Source of the DNA: Salininema proteolyticum
GTDB taxonomy: Bacteria > Actinomycetota > Actinomycetes > Mycobacteriales > Micromonosporaceae
Assembly: GCF_042685645.1 (NCBI RefSeq)
Contig: NZ_JBHUNX010000001.1
Coordinates: forward strand, 62,001 to 126,000
Direction of reading: 5' to 3'
DNA: 64,000 nucleotides
Shown here one piece after another: positions 52,718 to 60,500 of the stretch (its first letter is position 1; every line of letters starts with the position of its first letter). Both the position numbers and the translations under genes were made by a program. The notes beneath the pieces are model-generated. The model ran no database searches. It saw only the letters and a program-made list of their open reading frames with translations, and had not been told where the DNA came from.

Positions 52718-54130
52718 ATGCCATCTGAACCACACACACCCGGCCGGCAGGCCGCGAAGACCGAGCTGTTCCTCGACGCCGCACAGCGAGCGGCGGCCTA
52801 TATCGGTTCGAGCCACGAGCGCGGCGTCTTCCCGACAGAAGAGGCATTGCGCGGCCTCGACCGATTCCCGACCGAGCTGAACGACGCCGGCATAGGGGCG
52901 GACAAGGTCGTGGCGATGCTCGACGAGTTCGGTTCGCCGGCGACCGTCACCTCGACCGGAGGCCGGTACTTCGGTTTCGTCAACGGCGGCACCGATCCGG
53001 CCGCCTCCGCGGCGTCGGTCCTTCTGGGAGCCTGGGACCAGAACACCGCCCTGCCGGTCATGTCGCCGGTCGGGGCCCGGCTCGACGAGATCGCCGCCCG
53101 CTGGTCCCTCGAACTGCTGGGCCTGCCGGACACCGCCATCGCCGCCTTCTGTCCCGGGGCGTCGGTCGCCAACCTGACGTGCCTCATCGCCGCCCGCGAC
53201 GCGCTCCTCCTCCGCTCGGGATGGAACGTCGACGAACGCGGACTGGCCGGAGCACCGCCGCTGAAGGTGGTCGCCTCGGAAGAGATCCACGCTTCGGTCG
53301 CGAAGGCGCTGCGCGCGGCCGGAATCGGCACTGACCAGGTCGTCTCGGCGCCCACCGACGAGTGCGGGAGGGTCCGGGCCGACCTCTTCCCGACCGTCGA
53401 CGAAACGACCATCGTGCTGCTCCAGGCCGGCAATGTGAACACCGGCCACAGCGATCCGTTCCTGAAGCTCATCCCGGGCCTCCGCCGCCGGGGCGCGTGG
53501 GTCCACATCGACGGCGCCTTCGGCCTGTGGGCCGGCGCCTCCGAGACGCAGCGGAGGCACACCGACGGCGCCGAACTGGCCGACTCGTGGGCCACCGACG
53601 CGCACAAGTGGTTGAACGCCTCGTACGACTGCGGGATCGCGATCTGCCGTAACCCGGACGACCTGCGCCGCGCCATGGCCTTCAGCGCCGCTTACATGGA
53701 CAGCGACGCCGAACGCGCCGGTGCGCATCTGGGTCTGCAGATGTCCCAACGCGCTCGCGGGGCCGAGATCTGGGCGATCCTGGCGGGCCTGGGGCGCAAG
53801 GGAGTCGCCGACCTGGTCCATCGGCTCTGTCGGCGGGCCGAGCAGATGGCGAGCCTTCTCGACGAGGCGGGAGTGACGGTGCTCGTGCCGCCCGCGCTCA
53901 ACCAGGTGCTCGTGCGGTTCGACGACGATGAGACGACCGAAGCCGTGATCGCCGCCGTCCAGAAGGACCGAACCTGTTGGGCGGGAGGCACCGTCTGGCA
54001 GGGCCGCCGTGCCATGCGGATCAGTGTCAGCGACGCCTCCACGACTCCCGAGGACATCGCCGTTTCGGCCGAGGCCATGGTGCGGTGTTGGAATCGCGTG
54101 GCAGCAGGACCCGGCACGACATCTGAATAG
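52718..54130 (+). CDS. PLP-dependent group II decarboxylase
   Basis: 470 residues. Landmarks: SPVGARLDEIAARWSLELLG, CPGASVANLTCLIAARDALL (phosphate-binding region), VASEEIHASVAKALRAAG, WVHIDGAFGLWA (Asp to PLP ring nitrogen) and the Schiff base Lys in WATDAHKWLNASYDCG near residue 298. Family members decarboxylate glutamate, aromatic amino acids, diaminobutyrate or cysteine sulfinate; the substrate cannot be told. Control by the divergent MocR protein is likely. Leaderless start inferred from the -10 position. Confidence 0.88.
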   Translation: MPSEPHTPGRQAAKTELFLDAAQRAAAYIGSSHERGVFPTEEALRGLDRFPTELNDAGIGADKVVAMLDEFGSPATVTSTGGRYFGFVNGGTDPAASAASVLLGAWDQNTALPVMSPVGARLDEIAARWSLELLGLPDTAIAAFCPGASVANLTCLIAARDALLLRSGWNVDERGLAGAPPLKVVASEEIHASVAKALRAAGIGTDQVVSAPTDECGRVRADLFPTVDETTIVLLQAGNVNTGHSDPFLKLIPGLRRRGAWVHIDGAFGLWAGASETQRRHTDGAELADSWATDAHKWLNASYDCGIAICRNPDDLRRAMAFSAAYMDSDAERAGAHLGLQMSQRARGAEIWAILAGLGRKGVADLVHRLCRRAEQMASLLDEAGVTVLVPPALNQVLVRFDDDETTEAVIAAVQKDRTCWAGGTVWQGRRAMRISVSDASTTPEDIAVSAEAMVRCWNRVAAGPGTTSE

Positions 54131-54681
54131 GAGCCCGGGCGCTGCTGACCCGTCGACGTCGAGTGCGGCTCTTCGCAGTCGCACTCGGCCACGGCTGGGG
54201 CCGCGCCGACCTGGTGGAACAGGTTTTTCCCGTACAGCTGGAGGACCTCACGGTGACACGGCACCGTCCCGCGATGCTCTCTTTGGAGTGGGTCGAGGGC
54301 TTCCGAGGCTTCATTGGACCGGGGGAGGGGTTCGAAGGACTCTCCTGGTGGAACGCCGTCAGACAGGCGCCGACCTCGCCATGTCGACAATGGATCGTAT
54401 GCGGCCGTGGACCATTTCTGTTCAGATGCCCAGATGGTCGGCGAACCCGGTCTCACCGGTTCCTGCGAGTGCCGCGACCGGCCATAGTGTGTGAGAGAGC
54501 GTCCACAGACTGCCGAAGTCCGCCCGCAGTGGACATGGTGAACGGAAGGATCAGATCGTGGGGTCGGACGAGGGCATGGTGGCTCTCCGACTCGGGAGGG
54601 ATGCTTCGGTCTGGCGGCTCTTGCCGCCGGGTGCGGTGTGTCGGTAGGGCCGGGCCCGGGGGGGCTATACCCGGCCGGCTC
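54131..54681. other. Intergenic region, nothing recognised
   Basis: About 550 bases between the decarboxylase and the recombinase gene. Open frames exist on both strands but no family sequence, start signal or repeat was recognised. It may be decayed DNA next to the recombinase. Confidence 0.45.
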
Positions 54682-55437
54682 CTAGGACGTCGCGTCCGCG
54701 GCTGGCATGTGGTGGTCTTCCGTTTCCCGCGAGGGGATCACAGGATGACTTGAGACAAAATCGTCGGCCGATTCGGCGCCGGCGTCGGCCTCGAGATCGC
54801 AGTGGCCGCCATGGCCGCGCAGCATCTTCAGCTCGGGGATGTGGTTGTAGAGCGTACCGGGGCTGACCCCTAGCAGCGCCGCGATCGACCGAACCGAGTA
54901 CTCGGGGTTCGGCAGCAGTTCGCGCGCCTTGGCGAGCATGTCCTCGTCGACCACTGTGGGGCGTCCGCCCGTGCGCCCTTGGGCGCGTGCGGCTGCGAGC
55001 CCGTTGCGGGTGGTCTCGCTGGCGACGACACTGGTGAAGTCGGCCAGGACGGCGAAGAGGCCGCAGACGGCCGCACCGCCGGGCGCGCAGGTGCTGATCG
55101 ACTCCCGCAGCGAGGCGAAGCCGACGCCTTTGACATAGAGGCGGTTGACGAGTTGTACAAGGTCGTGGAGGCTGCGGCCGAACCGCTCCAGCCCGGTGAC
55201 GATGACGAGGTCGCCGGCCTGGACGAGACCGAGGAGGTTGCGGAGGGCGGGCCGGTCCGCGTTGTCCGAGGAGACGGAGTCGCAGAAGACCTTGCGACAG
55301 CTCGCTTCTCGCAGTGCGGAGACTTCATTTTCGGCGTCGGCGTTCATGTCCGAGACGAGTGCGTATCCGAAGGCGGACCGCAGGAACCGTGGAGCCGCGG
55401 ACACGGGCATGGCATTGGGTGGGTAATCGGAGTTCAC
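54682..55437 (-). CDS. Serine recombinase/invertase-like protein with altered catalytic residues
   Basis: 251 residues. It follows the resolvase fold: FGYALVSDMNADAENEV (nucleophile Ser in VS), DRPALRNLLGLVQAGDLVIV, LERFGRSLHDLVQLVNRL, KGVGFASLRESIST, TRNGLAAARAQGRTGGRP and a C-terminal HTH (YSVRSIAALLGVSPGTLYNHIPEL; landmarks). Compared with active enzymes (YARVS; ERxxIRERT) the first active-site Arg is Leu and the Glu-Arg pair near ADFTSVVASETT is lost. It may be inactive or regulatory. The GTG 55437 follows TACTCT by 6 nt. AT-rich DNA lies upstream. Confidence 0.78.
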   Translation of the reverse strand: MNSDYPPNAMPVSAAPRFLRSAFGYALVSDMNADAENEVSALREASCRKVFCDSVSSDNADRPALRNLLGLVQAGDLVIVTGLERFGRSLHDLVQLVNRLYVKGVGFASLRESISTCAPGGAAVCGLFAVLADFTSVVASETTRNGLAAARAQGRTGGRPTVVDEDMLAKARELLPNPEYSVRSIAALLGVSPGTLYNHIPELKMLRGHGGHCDLEADAGAESADDFVSSHPVIPSRETEDHHMPAADATS

Positions 55438-55852
55438 GCGAACAGAGTAACAGGACTTGTCAATGTGGCCCCATGTCGAAGTATGGACCCGTCCAGGGAG
55501 CGTTCCCATAGACGGTGTTCCGAGCTCTGTCAATTGTTGAACACGTTCTTGAACGCCTCAGTAATCAACTCCATTATGGATTATGGGACAGAAAATGACC
55601 GTTTATTGAACACGGGTCAAGAACTGACTTTCGCGTCAGTTAGTCATGTGAAACAGCAGGTCAAAAGACCGAGTTAGGGCATGTGTTCGATATAGAGTCA
55701 TTTGTTCTAGGTCTCCGTGAATTCATCAATTATTCAAAGTTATACAAATGTAATCATTTATGAATAGAAATGATATCCACCCTGCTTTACTGTCATAAAT
55801 GCAAGTCGCTCGTGCTCATATGAAGCACTGCTTATGAAAGGAAGAGACTGGC
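55438..55852. promoter_or_regulatory. AT-rich leader region before the peptide/ABC cluster
   Basis: About 415 bases, the most AT-rich part of the window from 55540 to 55850. It contains TTGAACACG twice (55538-55546 and 55607-55615), a hairpin AACTGAC/GTCAGTT (55622-55641) and long A/T runs near 55720-55800. TACTGT/CATAAAT-type hexamers near 55790 could be the promoter of the peptide gene. It probably contains regulation for the cluster and suggests foreign origin. Confidence 0.55.
55622..55641. repeat. Inverted repeat in the AT-rich leader
   Basis: AACTGAC and its complement GTCAGTT around TTTCGC; may be an operator or RNA hairpin. Confidence 0.5.
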
Positions 55853-56116
55853 ATGTCAGATGTTATGACTCTTGCGGGAGTCAAGGCGGCCACCGCCGGC
55901 CACTCCATGATCGACACGATGAAGCGCAAGATCGACAGTGCGCTGGTGCGTTACGACGGTTGGTTCCTCGTGCTCATCGCCGTCATCCTCGCCCTGGGCG
56001 CCACCCTCCTCGCCGGGATGGCCGTCTGGTGCCTGGTGAACGAGAAGGGCCGCTTCAGCGGAAACTTCCGGTTCGCGAACGGCGGCTTCTACGTGGAGAT
56101 GGAGTGCATCCGGTAA
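55853..56116 (+). CDS. 87-residue membrane peptide, candidate secreted-peptide precursor
   Basis: Layout: residues 1-35 hydrophilic and amphipathic (MSDVMTLAGVKAATAG, MIDTMKRKIDSALVRYDG), 36-62 a single hydrophobic helix (WFLVLIAVILALGATLLAG, AVWCLV), 63-87 a Gly/Phe/Asn-rich tail (GRFSGNFRFANGGFYVEM) ending ECIR, with one Cys in the helix end and one near the C-terminus. GGAAGAG precedes the ATG. It is first in a cluster with an ABC exporter and an M50-like protease. The interpretation as a precursor whose tail is released after cleavage in or near the membrane helix is inference; an immunity or regulatory role is the alternative. Confidence 0.68.
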   Translation: MSDVMTLAGVKAATAGHSMIDTMKRKIDSALVRYDGWFLVLIAVILALGATLLAGMAVWCLVNEKGRFSGNFRFANGGFYVEMECIR

Positions 56117-56160
56117 CGGGATGCACCCCAACCTGTTAACACGGCGAAGTGTTGAACGAG

Positions 56161-56192
56161 CGGGTTCGCCCGGCCCCGGGCGGATCCGCTCC
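56161..56192 (+). terminator. Hairpin between the peptide gene and the ABC ATPase gene
   Basis: GGTTCGCCCGG pairs with CCGGGCGGATCC (one bulge) with no T-run. Placed like an attenuator that would give more peptide than transporter mRNA. Confidence 0.4.
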
Positions 56193-56236
56193 TCCGATCA
56201 TAGCCGATCCCCGGCCGAAGAGGAACTTTCAGAACA

Positions 56237-56953
56237 GTGAACGACCTTGAGATAACCGACCTGACCTACTCCTACACCGGGACCGTGAGGTCACTCGACC
56301 GCGTGAGCATGTCGGTGGAGGCGGGAAGCATCGTCGGGTTCATGGGGCCCAACGGCTCCGGGAAGTCGACCCTTATCAAGAACGTGTTCGACCTGCTGCG
56401 GTCGCAGTCGGGGTCCATCACGATCAACGGCAGCCCCCACGGGACTCCGGACGCCAAGGACAGCGCCATCTACCTGTCCAGCAACGACTACCTGCCCGAG
56501 TTCCTCACGGCCGCGGAGTACCTGGCCATGATCGGCAGGTTCTACGGCATGACCGTCGACGAGGGCGCCGCGCGCGACCTGTTCCGGCGCTTCTCCATGG
56601 AGGGCCGCTACGACGACCTCATCGAGGACTACTCCCACGGAATGCGCAAGAAGACGCAGCTGGTCGCGGCGCTGCTGGCGCGCCGTCGGCTGACGGTCAT
56701 CGACGAGACCCTCAACGGCATCGACATCGAGGCGATGCACTTGGCGGAGAAGGAGTTGGCAGGCCTGCGCGACGAGGGGCTGTCGGTGCTGCTCTGCACC
56801 CACGACTTCCCCGTCCTCGAAAGGCTGGCCGACCGGGTCGTGTTCCTCGACTACGGGTCCGTCGTCTACGACGCCCCCACCGGCGAGCTCGTCGAGGAGC
56901 ACGGGTCGCTGGAGCGCATGGTGTACGACTACATAGGATCGGACGACCGATGA
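56237..56953 (+). CDS. ABC transporter ATP-binding protein of the peptide cluster
   Basis: 238 residues. Walker A GPNGSGKST near residue 38, Q-loop replaced by YLSSNDYLPEF, signature YSHGMRKKTQL near 136 (SHGM in place of SGGQ, as in many antibiotic-type exporters), Walker B LTVIDETLNGID and switch His in LCTHDFPVLERL. Type typical of bacteriocin or lantibiotic self-protection/export ATPases. Overlaps the permease start by 4 nt (ATGA), so the two are coupled. GTG start at 56237. Confidence 0.9.
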   Translation: MNDLEITDLTYSYTGTVRSLDRVSMSVEAGSIVGFMGPNGSGKSTLIKNVFDLLRSQSGSITINGSPHGTPDAKDSAIYLSSNDYLPEFLTAAEYLAMIGRFYGMTVDEGAARDLFRRFSMEGRYDDLIEDYSHGMRKKTQLVAALLARRRLTVIDETLNGIDIEAMHLAEKELAGLRDEGLSVLLCTHDFPVLERLADRVVFLDYGSVVYDAPTGELVEEHGSLERMVYDYIGSDDR

Positions 56954-58473
56954 GACTGCGCCTCGGCCGATCGATGCACCTGGCGGCCCTGCTCCTCCTG
57001 TTCTTCCGCCGGCGGGTGCTGCGCGTGGGCCTGTTCCGCGCCCGCACGGCCCGGGTGGCCGCCGGCCTCCTCGGCCTCGTCCTGTTCGGCGTGCTGTGCT
57101 CGGCGGCCTACCTCTTCCTCGAACCGCTCTCTCTGTCGACCGGCGAGTGGGACCTGCTCTTCGACATCAGCACCACCTCCCTCGTCCTCTGGGTCATGGG
57201 CGCCTTCCTCGTCGTCAAGGTCCTGTTCATCAACGCCGAGGGCATGTTGGAGCTGTCGTACCAGCTGCCCGTCACCAATCGCGAGCGCGCGGTCGCCCTG
57301 CTGCTGTACGAAGCGGCCATCACCGGGGCGGTCGCCGCGGTCGGCTTCGCGGCCCTCTCGGTCACGTCCCTTGTGATCCTCGGTGTCGGCGCGGTGCCCT
57401 ATATCCTGACCACCCTGGTCTTCCCCGCGGCCATCGTGTATCTGACGCTGAGCGTCCTGTACCAGGTCTCGGTGCGCCTTCTGGGGACGGTCGGTCTGGG
57501 GAGCGTGGCCAACCTCCTCACTGTGCTCCTCCTGTTCATCGGGCTCGCCTACTACTCGTCGACCATCGAGGACACCGTCTTCGGCATCACCGACGCCTAT
57601 CTGGACGGTGCGGGTGCCTTCCACTGGCAGAACACGATTCACCGGCTGTGGGACGCGAGCCCCGTCCTGGCGCTGGCCGCCTCGCTGGTCGCGATGGCCG
57701 TCCTCGCCGCCGCCGCGATGGCCTTGACTCCGGCCCACTATGTCCGCCAGTCGCGGTTCTTGAAGTTGTTCAGCGGGCCTCAAGCGCGACTCGTGCTTCA
57801 CCCCTACGACTACTGCTTGATTCGCAATACGCAGACGACCGTCTCGGCCATCGTCGCGACCGTCCTGTTCGTCTACTTCCTCCTCGGCGGAAGCATCAAT
57901 CCGATGTGGAGCCTTCCCGTCCTGGCGATGGCCGGGCTGTACCACTACTCGGGCACCGACGTGATCAGGTCGCTCCCCACCTGCACGGACTCCCCGGTGG
58001 TCACCTATGCGCGCCTTCTTAAAGGCCAGTTGGTGCTCCTGACGGCGTTCGCGATTCCGCAGGCGGGCATCGCGGCCCTCGTCGACCCCTTCGCTCTCGA
58101 CGGAACCGGCACGGTGTTGCTGTCCGCCTTCGCCGGCGTCGTCATCACCACCTGGGTCTCGGTCGTGTTCCCTTCGGAGAAGAACAATCCGTTCTCGATA
58201 TTCCTCGGGGTCGCCTGTGCGGCGGCCATGTTCGGCCTCATCGCCGTCGGCCTGGGGATGCTGAAGCTCCCGGCCCCGGTGACCTGGGGAGTGCTGGCCT
58301 TCTGCGCGGCCCTGGTCGTCGCCCACACCATCGTCGAAATCCACACCAATGAATCTCGGAGAAGAAATGAGCAAGATCAAGACCGTCGTCATATCCCTGA
58401 TGGGCTCGTTGATGGTCACGGCCGTCATCACCGTCGTGGCCCTGCTGGGGCTCATGTTCTCGACCGATCCTGA
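56950..58473 (+). CDS. ABC transporter permease of the peptide cluster
   Basis: 507 residues with about 12 hydrophobic helices and no other domain. Motifs include LSYQLPVTNRERAVALLLYE near residue 112, a cytoplasmic coupling region between helices, as in large ABC-2-type permeases of bacteriocin systems. The last 40 residues after VEIHTNESRRRNEQ are basic and read through the start of the next gene (107-bp overlap), so the genuine C-terminus may be shorter or the end may have been shifted by a mutation. It would move the 87-residue peptide, or a product of it, across or out of the membrane. Confidence 0.85.
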   Translation: MRLRLGRSMHLAALLLLFFRRRVLRVGLFRARTARVAAGLLGLVLFGVLCSAAYLFLEPLSLSTGEWDLLFDISTTSLVLWVMGAFLVVKVLFINAEGMLELSYQLPVTNRERAVALLLYEAAITGAVAAVGFAALSVTSLVILGVGAVPYILTTLVFPAAIVYLTLSVLYQVSVRLLGTVGLGSVANLLTVLLLFIGLAYYSSTIEDTVFGITDAYLDGAGAFHWQNTIHRLWDASPVLALAASLVAMAVLAAAAMALTPAHYVRQSRFLKLFSGPQARLVLHPYDYCLIRNTQTTVSAIVATVLFVYFLLGGSINPMWSLPVLAMAGLYHYSGTDVIRSLPTCTDSPVVTYARLLKGQLVLLTAFAIPQAGIAALVDPFALDGTGTVLLSAFAGVVITTWVSVVFPSEKNNPFSIFLGVACAAAMFGLIAVGLGMLKLPAPVTWGVLAFCAALVVAHTIVEIHTNESRRRNEQDQDRRHIPDGLVDGHGRHHRRGPAGAHVLDRS

Positions 58474-58687
58474 CGAGCCCGTCCGCGAGACCGCCCTGTT
58501 CGGGTCGCTCTTCTTCGAGGTGACCGAGGTTTCCGGCGACACCACCAAGGCGAACCTGGGCGTGGACAGCGTCGTTCCGCTGGTGGTCCTGTTCCTCGTC
58601 ATCGGTTTGATCTTGACGATGTTCCAGCTTGTGTACCGCGTGCTGAAGGCGCGGCGTGCTTTTCTGCTGGCCCAGCAGAATGAGTAA
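58367..58687 (+). CDS. Small two-helix membrane protein of the peptide cluster
   Basis: 106 residues: helix 1 (VVISLMGSLMVTAVITVVALLGLMF), an outside loop of about 40 residues (STDPDEPVRETALFGSLFFEVTEVSGDTTKANLG in three landmarks: DEPVRET, LFFEVTEVSG, TTKANLG) and helix 2 (VVPLVVLFLVIGLILTMFQLVYR), then a basic end. GGAG precedes ATG 58367. Size and position suit an immunity or chaperone protein for the peptide, but no family is recognised. Its stop overlaps the protease gene start by 8 nt (ATGAGTAA). Confidence 0.75.
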   Translation: MSKIKTVVISLMGSLMVTAVITVVALLGLMFSTDPDEPVRETALFGSLFFEVTEVSGDTTKANLGVDSVVPLVVLFLVIGLILTMFQLVYRVLKARRAFLLAQQNE

Positions 58688-59213
58688 GGCCAGCACGCTC
58701 CCGCGGTCCGAGGCGAGTGTCGTGCGGACGGCGCTGGCCGTGGTCTTCCAGGTGTGGCCGGTTCTGGTGTTCCTGGCCCTGATCCTGGGAGCGGCACTCG
58801 CCTGGGCCGCGGCGACGGGGGACACCTCCCAGCTGCCGCTGGCCTGGGGGATCGCGTTGACGGGTTTCATCGGCCTGGCCGGATCGTTCGCGCTGCACGA
58901 GGCGACCCATACGGCGGTCCTGAAGCGCGTTCCGACCGTTTCCGCGATCACGTTGGCGCGGACCATGCTCCGGGTCTCCGTGGTTCCGCACGGGTACATG
59001 ACCGGGCGGCAGGCGGCCTTGGCGGCGGTGGCCGGTCCGGGCGCGTGCGTCGTGGTCGGAGCGGTCCTCGCGGCGTCGCCGAGCACCCGCTACCTCTCGT
59101 GGTGGTTCCTGGGGCATGGAGTCTTCCTGCTTCCCGTCTTCGGCGACGGAATGGCGCTTCTCAAGGGCCTGTTGTCGTGGCGGCGCCCGATCGACCTCGG
59201 ACAGCCCGGATGA
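58680..59213 (+). CDS. M50/site-2-protease-like membrane metallopeptidase
   Basis: 177 residues with four to five helices. HEATH (residues about 75-79, in SFALHEATHTAVLKRVP) is the HExxH zinc site within a membrane helix, as in M50/site-2 proteases and the DUF3267 group. The conserved downstream Asp that completes the site appears in LLPVFGDGMALLKGLL near residue 158. It is last in the peptide cluster and coupled to the preceding gene. The likely role is cleavage of the 87-residue peptide in or near its membrane helix; this is inference from the architecture. Confidence 0.75.
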   Translation: MSKASTLPRSEASVVRTALAVVFQVWPVLVFLALILGAALAWAAATGDTSQLPLAWGIALTGFIGLAGSFALHEATHTAVLKRVPTVSAITLARTMLRVSVVPHGYMTGRQAALAAVAGPGACVVVGAVLAASPSTRYLSWWFLGHGVFLLPVFGDGMALLKGLLSWRRPIDLGQPG

Positions 59214-59433
59214 TCCCGCGCGAATGAGGACGCTCGCCCACGCGGACGCTTCGCGAGTACGCGTCCTGTTCAGAGCGGTCTCCTAAGCGAGTCGCCGCGG
59301 GATCCGACAGTCGCTCGCCAGTGCGGAGTCGCAGCCGGGCGGCCGTTGCTCTGAACGGAGGTCGAGTCTCGCCAGGCGTGGCGAGAATGCGGAACGGCGG
59401 CGCCAAGAGGCGGCTTGAACAGGTTGAACGCAA

Positions 59434-59463
59434 TGTCAGCGGCGGTGTCAGCGCAATGTCAGG
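59434..59463 (+). promoter_or_regulatory. SARP-like triple heptad repeat upstream of a hydrolase gene
   Basis: TGTCAGC, TGTCAGC and TGTCAGG start at 59434, 59446 and 59457, with 5- and 4-nt gaps, i.e. nearly one helical turn apart. This is the form of direct repeats bound by SARP activators. GATAGT at 59483-59488 may be the -10 box 8 nt before the ATG at 59497. Confidence 0.6.
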
Positions 59464-59496
59464 GCTGTGAAAGCAGGGCCGCCGATAGTTGGGGGC

Positions 59497-60330
59497 ATGA
59501 CGAAGAACAGCGAATTCCCGAAAAGCCCGGCCCTGAACGACTCGACCTGGACCGGCATGGTGCCGGTCGACGACACCGCGCTGGCCGCCACGGACACCGG
59601 CGGCGACGGCATTCCGATCATCTACTGCAACGGCCAGTTCGCGACCCAGGGGTACTGGAAGCGGGTCATCGCCGAGCTGGGCCCCGAGTTTCGCCACATC
59701 ACCTTCGACGAGCGGGGACGCGGCAAGCTCTCCCAGGCCTCCTCCGACTACTCCTTCGAGGCGGCCGTTCGCGACGTCGACGCCGTTCTCGACGCCAGGG
59801 GCGTGGACAAGGCCATCGTCGTCGGCTGGTCCTACGGGGCCTTCGTCGCGGCGCACTGGGCGAGCCGAAACCCCGACCGGGCGATCGGGCTGGTTCCCGT
59901 CGACGGCGCACAGGCGCACGACTGGCTCACCGACGCCATGGAGGTGCGCATCCGTAAGCTCTTCAAGCGGCTGCGCTGGTTGACGGCGCTGCTGCGCCCC
60001 ACGGGGCTGATCCCGAGGTTGAGCGCCGCGCAGCAGGCGGAGTGCAATATCGAGCTGGGAAAGGTCTCCCGCAAGGCCGCGCTCGGTCCGGTGCTGGACG
60101 GGCTCGTCGTGCCGACCCGCTACGTGCTCGCCTCCGGGGCCTCCCTCGGCAGCAAGGGCGACGAGCAGGAGAAGATCCGCGCCAGCCTCGACGAGGTCGT
60201 CGCCCGCAATCCGAACATCGAGATCCACGCCAAGGTCGCCAGCAACCACGACCACATCCTGCGCAAGGACTTCCACTCCATTGCCGAGGCCGTCCGCGTG
60301 GTCAACGCCCTCGGCCTCCAGAACCACTGA
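59497..60330 (+). CDS. Alpha/beta hydrolase
   Basis: 277 residues: IPIIYCNGQFATQGYW (oxyanion-hole strand), ITFDERGRGKLSQ, the nucleophile elbow VVGWSYGAFVAAHWA (Ser near residue 112), an acid region near LVPVDGAQ, and the late His in NHDHILRKDFHSI. Substrate unknown. ATG 59497 is preferred; an upstream GTG exists. The direct repeats ahead of it suggest activation by a SARP-type protein, such as the one encoded at 27875. Confidence 0.85.
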   Translation: MTKNSEFPKSPALNDSTWTGMVPVDDTALAATDTGGDGIPIIYCNGQFATQGYWKRVIAELGPEFRHITFDERGRGKLSQASSDYSFEAAVRDVDAVLDARGVDKAIVVGWSYGAFVAAHWASRNPDRAIGLVPVDGAQAHDWLTDAMEVRIRKLFKRLRWLTALLRPTGLIPRLSAAQQAECNIELGKVSRKAALGPVLDGLVVPTRYVLASGASLGSKGDEQEKIRASLDEVVARNPNIEIHAKVASNHDHILRKDFHSIAEAVRVVNALGLQNH

Positions 60331-60438
60331 GCGCACCGTCCCTCTACCGGACGGCGTCCGTCCACTGTCACCTGGCGCTGCACAGCTTTGAGGTGAAATC
60401 GTTATGCGCCAATGACTTACCGGGAATCCAGGCGTGCT

Positions 60439-60444
60439 TAGAAT
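60439..60444 (+). promoter_or_regulatory. -10 box of the secreted protein gene
   Basis: TAGAAT, with TTACCG 16 bp upstream as a weak -35; about 57 bases before the GTG start at 60501, which has GAGGAGG as its ribosome binding site. Confidence 0.5.
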
Positions 60445-60500
60445 GGCCGCGCAATACAGGCCCACGGCACTGTACGGAAATCTGAAAGAGGAGGTCCTCC

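Noticed and set aside
54163..54753. 196-residue open frame after the decarboxylase
   Set aside because: No family sequence, no start signal, and it overlaps the end of the recombinase gene.
55853..56116. Circular bacteriocin or lactococcin-972-type assignment for the 87-aa peptide
   Set aside because: No SpoIIM/DUF95 partner, no typical leader or GGxW motif; the evidence supports only a membrane peptide of unknown class.
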